From contig KB307982.1 of assembly GCA_000328365.1 (NCBI GenBank), positions 30,038 through 94,037 on the forward strand: a stretch of 64,000 nucleotides of DNA. The letters are read 5' to 3'. Every line of letters starts with the position of its first letter. Position 1 is the first letter of the stretch. The stretch comes from Capitella teleta (Eukaryota > Annelida > Polychaeta > Capitellidae). Below, one piece after another: positions 24,701 to 35,652 of this stretch. The notes under the pieces were generated by a model. That model made no database searches, had not been told where the DNA came from, and worked only from the letters and a program-made list of their open reading frames with translations. Both the position numbers and the translations under genes were made by a program.

Positions 24701-27700
24701 CAATAGAGTCAATACACCCTCAAATGTGTGCTGACCCTCGACTTAACATCTAGCCGTATACTATATATAACTTAAGATATCTCATTAATTGTCTATTTCT
24801 TATTTAACATTTAGGCCATTTGTCTGCAACAGTGTTCTGTATCTTTTGCGTGCTTGGCATAACCGGTTGAGTCATGGTTGATTCAACCATTTAGCATTGT
24901 TAAGAGACGTACGCGGGTTAAGTTCCAATAGCAGTTTCCGCAATCTAAGATGGTTTGGCAATTTCCTGGTCATAGTCAGCTATAGCCATCATTTTATATG
25001 CCGCGAGAAGCGGTGTTTATCAGCATTCACCAGCTTCAGGATTGTAAAAATCAACTCAGAAGTCAGCAAGCTCTCATTCTTCCCTTAAATAGAACCTTCT
25101 CAAGAATTGTTGATTGAATAAATTCGACGAACTCGTGATAAGAAATTCTATAAGAAATGAAGGATCTCATCATAATTTGATATTACAAAAGACTGTCGGT
25201 GACGTTCGCACGTTTCCCGCGTGTCTCAGCTGCCAGTCATAGGTTCTCTCACTGGTGTGTTTTTACCGCACGGAATGAACTGAAAACAGCGAAACATTGC
25301 CCAGATTGTGTGACACAGCTTTCCTCTGGTGACACAGTCGTAAGTTAATTGAATCGCGTGGATCACTGATTGGTGGTATAACATTATGTGAAAGCCGATC
25401 AAGGCGCCGGGGACCGGCTTTGCTTTTTAGACTTATCGTCTGATCCCATCATGAACTGCAACGCATTTTGTGTGAGCTTTGCCTAAGTATGTGAAACGGA
25501 GCAGTCCACGCAAAAATTCAACATCAGTCCAACAAGTAACACACATTTATGTGAATCTCATATTTCGCAATTTAAGGGCTTTCTGTGTCTCTTCATATAA
25601 TTATCTATAGTATTATAAGCATGATACCATAATTATATCTCTATTATTTGTTACTTAGGATGTATGCATTAGAAACATTAGTCGAGTGTACCATTATAAT
25701 TATTCTTTTTATTTTTATATCCATCAATTGGGAATCCAGCCTATTTTTGTTTGGGTCTCTTTTTTTCATCGCGGTGCTGAATCAACTCTTCACAACCAAT
25801 CACCCTGAGCATTTTCTCTAATGTAGCAGTTTGCACCTGTAAAATTCAATAGTTAACCTAATCAGATAAGACATCACTTCAAAATACAGAGCACCAACAT
25901 TATTTGCTGGGATATCGCTTGATGTTGAGGACCGGGTGAGTGCATATTTCTAACCCTGTTGTTAGTACTTGTTACCCTAGTATTCAATGGTCTCTTCAGC
26001 ACATACGACGAATCATTGAAGCCTTGCCTCAATAGATATTTGTCAGTCTCCCACTGATACAAGTGAAAATATATACATGTATACCTTGAGCATTCCGTTT
26101 CCTAGAGCTGATTGAGGTTCACCGTAACAAGTAACAATGGTACCGTATTGGACGTAAGGACCACTTTTTACGAGCGATGACAAATATGTGTGTATATACA
26201 AGCTAATCTTCATATCTATGCAAAGATTGAGATTTGCAGATTCGCATCTCATGAATATATATGAGCTGCAACGACCAATGAAGAAAAGGCCTTTGTGAGG
26301 TAATTTCAAAGCACAACAACAAAACAATCAAGTAAATATAATGGCAGCGATAAATCCGGCTGAATTTTATACGGAGTGCCATAACGACAGTTCAAGCAGG
26401 AAAGGAAAATGAGTCAAAAATTCCCTTCATTGTAGACTTAAAGTGGAATATTTGCCTAGAGACACATCAATTATTGTAGGTATCAGACAACCTCATTTGT
26501 TTTTTATGGGTTTACTTCAGCTCAAACATGCAGATCACAAGAAAGCATGAATTTATACGCGGAGCAGTAAACACTTACATATGTACATGATTCAATGTCA
26601 TCTTCTGCTTTTGGTGTTGGCTCTCCACCATAATCGTTGATTGAATTTCAAAGTACAATCAACGTACTGCAACGTACGCGTAACACCATCTTTCGTGGAT
26701 AAAGCAGATGCGCGATGCAGATGTAGAAATATGATTCATGCAATTGACAATGATCGAATTGACACACATAACAGTAGCCAATAAGAGGGCTTTTTAGTTG
26801 GTTTTCAATTGTACAGGATGTAACCCAATTTTTTGCTTTTCCGAATGAAGTTACAGGAAGGGGGTTATGGGGGAACGTGATAACACGGGTATATGAAACC
26901 AGTTCTACTTTCTAACACCCACTTTTTTCTATACCTCTCTTCGACGTTAATTTGAAGCTATCAAATAATTATATACCCTCCGGTAATCCATTCCTTTGTG
27001 GTACATTTTACACCCACCTCGCACTTATTTGTCATTTAGATGTGGCCTGCTTGGTACCCTTACTACTCTGTCGAGGGTGTTTCCTGAGTCAAAATAATCT
27101 ATACCATTAAAATGATTAGATTTTCCAAAATTATATAGATGTACATAATTAGGTAAAACATTATTATTATTACTTTACTCGTTAACATCCTGTTTTATCA
27201 TACTTATGCCCCTTTTATCGGAACGGCAGGCCACGGTTGCATTTATCTTTAGGTAACTATGCAGTGCTGCTCAACTGCGTAACAAGCCCGGACACTGTAC
27301 GTGCACTTACTGTCCATGGTAGCATACAGGAGAAATAACCCTTGGGATTTATCGATAAGAGTAAGCAGAAACCTAGGGTAGTGTAGAGCCGCATGTAAAA
27401 CCCAATTGTGCCTTACGCCATGTCAGGTTATCATCGTTCGCGCTATAACATGTAATATAAATACATAATTATACGCATTGCCATAGTATCAATGCAATAA
27501 TGACCCATCTGTCCTCGCTCTCTTTGATCTGACTCTCAAATGTTGATCCAAAGAGAGCACTCTACTTGGCATGCTGCTCTACAAAACCGTACAAGTCGAG
27601 GTAAGTTGATTAAAATTACCTGTTGTAAAATTCAATCACAGATGCAAACCAACTTTCTATCGGTTATAAAAAGGATGCATTTGTGGGAACACAGTTTATT

Positions 27701-28137
27701 CTTGTTTGTTGTTTCCTTCGTTTTGTTTCTCCCTTTTGGAAGGAGGCAGCAATGCGAGTATGCTGCCAATGCATAAAAACCGTTTTTGCGACACCAATTT
27801 GATGATCAAATACCAAAATCAGGTTGGTCTATACATGTGTTTGGCAAAGTAATTCAGAACCGCGTATTGCACTAGTCATCACATGTTTCAACTTTCAACT
27901 TCACTACCAATGTTAATGGATACTTATAGTCGCATGCTCACCTCTCAGTCAGTAGTATTTCTTATTACTCCCTAAACACTACGAAGTTAGCTTTCAGACA
28001 AATTTACTGGGCTACATTTTCCATATAACTAACATTATTTCCCATGTAAACACTAACCAATAAATACTGTTACTTAAAGCACAGGCCTCTGCCATATAGC
28101 CATCTCAACCACAGACTTTCTGCCTGCATGTGTCTAA
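24701..28137. other. No gene recognised
   Basis: About 3.4 kb of AT-rich sequence. A GC-richer patch near 25190-25440 contains CCAAT-like words but no exon. Open frames (24897-25088, 26043-26327 minus, 27540-27776) show no recognisable family. Confidence 0.35.
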
Positions 28138-28281
28138 CTTTTATTTTTCCATTTCATCTAATCGCCTTTTCTGCTTTTATTTTTCCATTTCATCTAATCG
28201 CCTTTTCTGCTTTTATTTTTCCATTTCATCTAATCGCCTTTTCTGCTTTTATTTTTCCATTTCATCTAATCGCCTTTTCTG
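28138..28281. repeat. 36-bp tandem repeat, four identical copies
   Basis: The unit begins CTTTTATTTTTCCATTTCAT and ends CTAATCGCCTTTTCTG. Four copies follow head to tail with no difference among them, implying a very recent expansion or ongoing homogenisation. As the unit is a multiple of three, open frames run through it on the plus strand, but they are of repetitive composition and not evidence of a gene. Confidence 0.95.
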
Positions 28282-28289
28282 CTTTTTCG

Positions 28290-30820
28290 GTCTTGATGGT
28301 TTCTGTTCTGTCTGGAGCCGTTTTTATTCCGCAATTATATTCTGTTCCAAGTGTACACGTGTTATTTTGGAGTGTTTTTGTTAACCTTAACTTCTGTTGC
28401 TATTTAATGCCAGAACATAATAATTCCCTGAAAATAATTGAAATAATTTGCCAGCAATGCGTACGCATGGCTGACAAGCATCAACGTTTGTGCATGCCAA
28501 AAGTCTTATAAATATGCTTCGGTTATGATCTTCAGAACTTATATTCTCTCTTTTTTTAGATTTAATAATTTGTGCCGTTATAACACATGGTTATAGATAA
28601 AAAAACAACCATGTCCGCGTTTATGGCGGGTTGACTATAGTAGCTTGAGCTAAAAGTAGCTCAAAAGTGAGCGATAATTGCAGGATTGCAAGGTGCGCAG
28701 CTTATTTGCTTGCTTTGATGGTCCTAACGGTATGATGATATACTATGTGATGGGCGAATGATTGTGTGAACACCGATTTCCGGTTTCCAGAGGGTTTTTA
28801 AGGCTCCACAAATTTTTGGTATAAATATTGCAATTTCGCCTACTCACGTACCTTATGATTATCAATATATATTTATTATCGAATTTTTAATTTTATTCTA
28901 ACTCTGACCCATAGCTGCATTCTGTAGCCATCATCTATCGCAATAGGAGTCGCACAGCAAACGCAATGCAGTGAATGCTAGGTGTCACAAAAAGAAAAAG
29001 AAAAATAAGAGCTTCTGTACACACCGCGAGTACACCGCAAAAATCAGATCCACGAGAAATCGATTTCAATAGAGGCCAGCCAATTAAAAGTAGGATTGAG
29101 AGACAACTACCGATAGTAGGCCTACTACAACTAGTATACTTGTGCGAGTTACAGATGACCCTTAATTTACAATGCGTATATAGAGATTATACCTGTATTA
29201 GTTATCTTTAAGAAATATTTCCTGATAGTATTTGTTTAATCGCAAGAATTGATTCTTTGATTACTCTTAATACTATTGTAAACAGGAGCAATCAATGCGA
29301 GTCAATCAGCGGAAAGTTTGAAACGGACAACTTGTGCAAACAATTGTTACGCAATCACCAAGCATGCGTCGCGGTGAGCTTTAATTGAACGGACTCACAA
29401 AGCAGAGAAGTTGTTGATGTCACAACGAAATTATCGCATTTATCGGCAAAATTAGATCCGCGAAAAACGCGACCAGCGAACAACACATTTCCCAAAAAAA
29501 GGATGACCCCTCTAACCGCGAAAATCGAGTACCTCGAAAAATTCTATGTTGTGTGAAATTCACATAATATATATCAATAAATGACACAGCTATTCGAAGC
29601 ATATATAATTAGATCAGGTATAGTTACACCGCATCCATGCACACTATTATCTTCGACGTTTAAAACGTTTGCCAACATGCGGAAAAAAAGATTTCCAATA
29701 CTACGGTATTATGGAAAATAACTTCACACAGAGTGTATCAGACCATCTTAGTCAGACGCCTGTGATTAAGCAGCAGACTCTACTCAGCACTAAAGAATTA
29801 TTAGATCCTAGTCCACTGCTCCTAGCTCTCTATATTTCAATGCGTGTAACAATTGCATAACTTACAGCATCATGTGCATCATTAATTAATTAACTAATTA
29901 ATGGACTAATCATGAATCAATTGATTACCAGCAAACAATGGATTGATTGAATGAGAAAATCAGTTCACTAATTTCTTACTCGTTTATTTTATCATTTGAT
30001 TATTGTATTAATCAATGATATACAATTAATTATTTGATTTATAATCAATTAATATTGAGTTATTAATTAATATTTATTCGTTTGTTTATTTATTTATTTA
30101 TTTATATTTTGAAAATTATCCATTTAGTTGGCTATTTAGTTATTGGTTTGTCAATTTGGTTATACTCGAATAAATAAATGAAAAAATGAAAAACAAAATA
30201 TGTAAGAGAAATCTCAACCCAACTACCAAACATGTTTTATTTTATTTAGTTATCTTATGATACAGTAGTTTTAGTCAATTTAGCTATACTTCTATAAATA
30301 AATGAATAAAATAAATATTTTTAAGAATTAAAAAAAAATATATATAACCGAAATCTTAACCCAATTTCTATGTAATGATATAATTATAGGTAAATGCATT
30401 AATTGTAAATATTTAAGTCGAATAACAGATGCATGTTTGTTTCACATTTTCTTCTTAAATAGAGGAAATGAAGATGAAAAAGTAGACAAGACACATAAGT
30501 AAATTTTCTCAATATATATTTATTCGTATCAACTTGATACACATGGAGTATGAACAGCAACCTTTTTATGGTGCGGGTCGCCTTGTGGAATCCACGGGGT
30601 CTGATGACGTCATTCGCAGTTTCACTAGCGGTAAACATGTGAACCAAAACGATTTGGCGGGAAAATCAGAAGCAATGGATATACAATGAAAATGAAGCAA
30701 GATAATTAATTACATATATTATTTTACCCTTGAATGATTAATTAGGGCAAATATTTCGTGATTATAGCGTTATATTGGGCATTAAGGTTGATATTCGACT
30801 TTAAGTGAGTATTTCTAGGC
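28290..30820. other. No gene recognised; AT-rich with degenerate repeats
   Basis: At 29870-30110 the sequence is dominated by TTAATTAATT-type and TTTATTTA words. Two segments near 30145-30235 and 30273-30367 resemble each other (each has a GTCAATTT...TATAC word, AAATAAATGA and a later AATCT(C/T)AACCCAA), suggesting a diverged tandem duplication of about 130 bp. No coding segment was recognised. Confidence 0.4.
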
Positions 30821-30830
30821 TTTGTTGGCA

Positions 30831-31090
30831 GTGGCCGCCCGGAGAATGAAGCTGGCAGGGCATTGCCTGCGTCATAAGGAATTGCCAACAAGTGGACTAA
30901 TCCTCTGGGCACCAAACCATGGCAAAAGAGCCAGAGGGCGAAGAAGACTGAACTACATCGATGTCTTGAAAAGGGATGCTGGAGTTGAAAGCGAGGGGGA
31001 ATTGGCCACATGTATGATGGACCGAGACATCTGGCGGATCCATGTTCGAGCCCGACTGAGGCCGCCCTAGTAGTAGTAGTAGTAGTAGTA
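30831..31090 (+). mobile_element. 5'-truncated non-LTR retrotransposon (LINE) 3' end
   Basis: An open stretch reads MKLAGHCLRHKELPTSGLIL, then GRRRLNYIDVLKRDAGV and MMDRDIWRIHVRARLRPP before a stop. This is the conserved C-terminal tail of the reverse transcriptase protein of a widespread LINE group in marine invertebrates. The stop is the first unit of a (TAG)n tail. The insertion is flanked by a 7-bp direct repeat GTTGGCA (30824-30830 and 31091-31097), consistent with target-primed reverse transcription. Only about 260 bp was inserted, so it was dead on arrival. The precise clade is not assigned. Confidence 0.75.
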
Positions 31091-31099
31091 GTTGGCATC

Positions 31100-31459
31100 T
31101 GAATGGCGCGGCAGAATGTTCATTTAAAATAACCTAAATCACAAAATGTTGAAGCTTCAATATTTTCACCTAAGATGGAAACACCCCAGGCAGGCTGAAT
31201 GAAGAGATCACTCAAAGCTTAAATATTATTCGGTTTGACCAATCTTCAAATCTTGTGTAAGCCTACTACATTTGTTTTGGCCGTATTCAGCTTCCGGTAT
31301 GTACTTTGAAATAGTTCTAAACGTTGATGTTCAAACAAAACTCACTATGACTCCTGATCTCGATGTCACAACTGTAATTTATAAATTATATATTTTAATT
31401 TTCAGTAGTTATTGTTGGGGAAACTTATTGATATTGAGTTAGGTAATTATAGAAACTAT

Positions 31460-31491
<32 letters not shown>

Positions 31492-32945
31492 TAAGCACAA
31501 CTAAGAATCTGCTTTACATCGGTCTGAAAGATTTATTGTAATAATGAATCAAAAGGTGGGGGACTGTGGTCAATCATGTGAGACTTAGTTATGTTTATCT
31601 TGAGGACTAAATAATTAGAGCTGCAGTGTGGCATAAAAACATCATAACAGCAAAACTTGTATTATTCTCTGCTTTGTGTATTGTGCGATTTTGAGGGCCT
31701 TTTTCAATGCCCGATCAATGCTGTATTATCGCACATTTGCCTAGAAAAATGGAATTTGATCTCTGCTGCTTTGTCTCCGCAATATGAAATAATATTAAGA
31801 CAACATTGATCATATGTGATCTGTAAAATACGTCGATTAAACGTCCATACATGCTCATACATAATTAAACAGGGCAGATATGCGTTATGGCATTCAAGTA
31901 AAATCCAATATTCATCATGTCCATCGATTTGAAGTCGAACTGAGGCCCATTTTTTCCTCCATTTTTAATGAATAGGAGGAAAACTATTCATAATAAATAC
32001 GCGCAAATTAAGCTCACCTCAAATGAGAGCCGGCAAACGTTGATGTTAATTACTACTTATAGTTACAATGTTCACCGGGCGCTGGAGTCACGAAGTTTGT
32101 GATTTTTGGGAAATTCCCGCAAAACGGTGTATCAAAGAATTTGCGGCGTCAATTCAAAGCTTTGTCATTCTCTTTGAAATTGCTTTTGATTGTTTAATTG
32201 TTAACTTGCCTCATTTGGAGTGGACGCATGGCAAGCATGCTTTGTAATATTGTCGATGCTAATCACACAGATGTGCTGCATTGCCCGATCGCTAATTGGA
32301 TAACAGCGCGCATTAAGTAGGGGCCAATAGCAGAGAAAGGTTGACGCCCACTGAAATCGATTCGGCTACATGGCAAAGCTCGGCTTTACTCGGGCTGGGG
32401 CTCGGCCTCACTCGGAAAACTGTATGTTAACACTCCGTTATAAATAAGTGGTGCCTCACAGAAAATTAATGACACTCTTAAAATCAGTAATACCCACAAG
32501 ATGCTGCAATCACAGTAGGCAGGGATTATCGAAATGCAAAGGGCTGCAATCACAGTAGGCAGGGATTATCGAAATGCAAAGCGGTTTGCTTAAAACTGCG
32601 CATCAAAACTGAACACATTTACTTTTCGATGGATAGGTACTCAGCAAACAGCACGCCTTCGTTCAGCCAGGGTTCAGCGCCGTTTGGGTCTAAAATGTCG
32701 CCGGACTAAAACTATGACGCAACCTTTACTCGGAATGGTATGATTTACTTTAAACTCAACCTACGCGGAAGTTGACGATAAAAAATAAACCTAAAAGAAA
32801 ACGATCTTATACTTAAGCAAAGGAAAAATACATAACCATTGTCAGCCCCTATTTTTGTGTTTTCCGAAATCGGGTTTTATGTCTTGAACCAGGATGTTAT
32901 AGATTATAATATATAACCGGGAATTTTATATTATTTTATTATATA
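31100..32945. other. No gene recognised upstream of the fibrinogen-related gene
   Basis: Contains an A-tract of about 28 bases at 31459-31486 and a 40-bp tandem duplication at 32503-32582. A GC-richer patch near 32280-32420 has no identifiable coding content. Confidence 0.4.
32503..32582. repeat. 40-bp direct tandem duplication
   Basis: GCTGCAATCACAGTAGGCAG, continuing GGATTATCGAAATGCAAAGG, occurs twice head to tail with at most one difference at the last base. It lies about 450 bp upstream of the fibrinogen-related gene start. Confidence 0.85.
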
Positions 32946-32950
32946 CAGTA

Positions 32951-32957
32951 TATATAA
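32951..32957 (+). promoter_or_regulatory. Candidate TATA box of the fibrinogen-related gene
   Basis: TATATAA lies 82 bp upstream of the ATG at 33039. An initiator-like CATCAGCC follows at about 32988-32995, some 35 bp downstream of the TATA box, a standard spacing. The whole region is AT-rich, so a chance match is possible. Confidence 0.4.
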
Positions 32958-33038
32958 TATTATATACATTAGAAGCCCCCAAGTCCCATCAGCCGGTGTT
33001 CTGAAGACAACTCTCACGGCAAAACATCTCAATTGATC

Positions 33039-35501
33039 ATGTTTCTCTGCACAGCCATAATCTTCATCTTTGCTGGTGTCTCCCAGATATTTTCCCAGTG
33101 CACAACTGAAAGTTGTTCAAATGGAAGAGGAACAACTGTTGGAATTGAAGAACTGAAATATCTGTTAGAGAGACAGACACAGGAAATCAGGCAATTAAAG
33201 TTACGGGTAGATGAAGGGAGCACAGGTGATTATAATTATTCGTGTTGATATTTCAATTTCAGTCATTGGTGTCCGAGGTTAGACCTCTCAATTAGTTTCA
33301 CTTGTTCACTGGTATGGTCAGTTAATTTGTCAGACCCATCCGATTTGTACATATTGCTTTATATTTCCTTCTTCGTCTTTCATTTCCCTTTCCCGTTTTT
33401 TTATTGTGTTACTTCAGTTTTACTCACCTCACCTAATTATAATGCTATATTCAGATTGTGAGTGCAACCATATCTACAGAGACTGCTTGGACCTAATGAA
33501 TGGTGGATTCGCCGAATCAGGAGTGTACTTTATCTCCGTCCATGGAATTGCTAATGCTGTTCCGGTTTACTGTGACATGGACACCGCCGGTGGAGGATGG
33601 CTGGTGAGAAGCAAAACACAATTCTTGACACCTCATGTTACCCAGTCTACATACTTGAATTGCAATACGGTGGCACTCGTAACATGGACGGAATGGCAAT
33701 GAGTGTTTCCCGCCAGAATTACATAACAGGACTGTGATATGTACGACCCCTCAGACACTCCCTCATCTATGCAACATATAGAATTCGAGGAGGCGTACAA
33801 CTCCGACTGTCTCAGCACAATAGCACGAGATTGAAAATTACCACCGAATTTCGTATAAGGTTAACCCCATATGGTGAACGCACGAACACAAATATTATTT
33901 GTTGACTTTCCTGGTTTACAGATAAATACGTGGTAATAATATGAACGCCTATAAATTCACTATAATACAATTGGTTAATGGTGGGTATACAATATTATAA
34001 TATACATGTACATGCATACATAGCATGTTTTGCAATGCAGTCCAGGTTGACATGTAAGTGACTCGTTTGCCTTAGCCTTGGTCTCTCTCTGTCTTATTCC
34101 TACTTTGCTTTTAAACTTTTTTGCATCCCTTTCTCCTCTCTGCTCTCCCTCCATTTGGTCAAGAGGGCAACTCGACCTGTTTGATTGGGATACAAGCGCC
34201 GGTTCGTCATTTTGAAGGTGACGTCAAGATGCATTATAAACGACCTCGCTCACCCTCTTGCAATGAATTCGGCGACATTGACACACAATTAGCACCTCCT
34301 GTTGTCTTGCATGACCTCGACTGTTTTGTTATGTATTAGCTACGTATTCGAACCCTGGTTTTATTGACGCAATCGCACAATGGCGAGGAGTCTTTTTCAA
34401 GGAGCTCAGCGCACTCTGCGTTATGATTCCAGTATCAATCCCATAATTCACAAATAAAAATATTATGACTGGACATAAGCAAATTTCGCTGTAACGTAAT
34501 TTTCTGGCGCGACACATAGTCAGGATACTGCGCAACGATGAAACGAATGTGCCGCTGGTTACCATGGCAAATTGGCCAAAAAATAGCATCATTAATCCGG
34601 GAAAAATAATCTACTCACTAAATGAGACCGGTAAATGGAATAGTGGCTGCCAGTGGCTGGCTGTGGCGGTAAGAAAAAAGGGGAATTTGGACAGGTTGTG
34701 TCATAGGACGAAATGAATCCAATACAATGTTTTATAATTTTGTGCAATTTAATCTTGTTTCGAAACTGTAATAAGTATTAGATCACAGAGTACCCTTGTG
34801 AGCTAATTTCATAGCGGATTTAACAACGATACTTAATCGTGGGAATGGATAATTCTAGATATTGTTATTCATGCAGGTCGTTCAGAAAAGACGAGATGGA
34901 AGTGTCAACTTCAATAGAACGTGGGCTGAATACGCTAATGGTTTTGGAGACCCATCGGGTGAAAACTGGCAAGGTTAAAAGCCCGTGTATATTACAAATT
35001 TATCTTAAAATATAAATGATGTCATCAATATTCTCCAGGCAACAGATTCATTCACCTCCTATCGAGCAGCAAGCCTCATGAACTGAGAGTTGAACTTTAT
35101 TATAAGGACAGTGGATGGAAATTTGCTTCGTACAAAACTTTCTCAGTGGCTTCCGAAAGGGACAACTTTCGACTCGAAGTTGGAACTTTCTCTGGTGATA
35201 TATGTAAGTGTCACGCAGTATGTTTTGATGTTTGATCACCCTATAAATTGTAGCGGATGCTTTGGCTTTTCATGATGGCAGTCCATTCAGTGCACACAAC
35301 AAGGATTTGGACGCGGCCTTGATAAACTGCGCGCAATCTTTTGGTGGTGGTTGGTGGTTTGCTAACTGCGGGAGATGTCACTTGAATACAGTGTATGGAT
35401 ATCTTACGAATCCCAATAAAGCTGCGTGGATGAAATCAACCGACGACGCGGACGAAGAAGGAATCATAACGGAAACTAACATGATGATCCGGCCGTTATG
35501 A
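33039..35501 (+). CDS. Secreted fibrinogen-related protein (ficolin/FREP-like lectin), five exons
   Basis: Coding exons: 33039-33225, 33455-33603, 34877-34973, 35039-35203 and 35254-35501, all with GT...AG borders and compatible phases, giving about 281 residues. Residues 1-20 are a signal peptide (MFLCTAIIFIFAGVSQIFSQ). A short Cys-containing linker and a coiled-coil heptad stretch (IEELKYLLERQTQEIRQLK) follow. The rest is a fibrinogen C-terminal domain: DCLDLMNGGFAESGVYFI, the VYCDMDTAGGGWLV core, then KRRDGSVNFNRTW, NRFIHLL and FHDGSPFSAHNKDLD. The final disulphide region is NCAQSFGGGWWFANCGRCHLN. Proteins of this layout are secreted, oligomerise through the coiled coil and bind acetylated or other microbial sugars in innate immunity. 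That function is inferred from the family. The length is close to fibrinogen-like proteins of sea cucumbers. The start was chosen at ATG 33039 because it opens the signal peptide. The gene is convergent with the receptor gene at 35653. Confidence 0.88.
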
Positions 35502-35544
35502 TTCTTCCTTTGGTGCAATATCTCATCTTGATGAATTTCAGCTC

Positions 35545-35550
35545 AATAAA
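35545..35550 (+). terminator. Polyadenylation signal of the fibrinogen-related gene
   Basis: AATAAA lies 44 bp after the stop codon, so the 3' untranslated region is very short. Confidence 0.65.
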
Positions 35551-35578
35551 AGACATGCTATTCTGACATACTGCTTAG

Positions 35579-35584
35579 TTTATT
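35579..35584 (-). terminator. Polyadenylation signal of nAChR gene A
   Basis: On the minus strand AATAAA occurs about 70 bp after the stop codon at 35653-35655. With the plus-strand signal at 35545-35550 it places the two convergent cleavage sites within a few tens of bases, likely overlapping. Confidence 0.6.
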
Positions 35585-35652
35585 CGTGTTTCTGACATTG
35601 GCACACTATTTGCACAGTACATGACTCTACAACCAGTTACCCACATAAGGAA

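Noticed and set aside
28128-28511. 127-codon plus-strand frame with a 12-residue repeat
   Set aside because: The repeat unit happens to be a multiple of three; the frame has no start context, signal or family and the same DNA is open in another frame.
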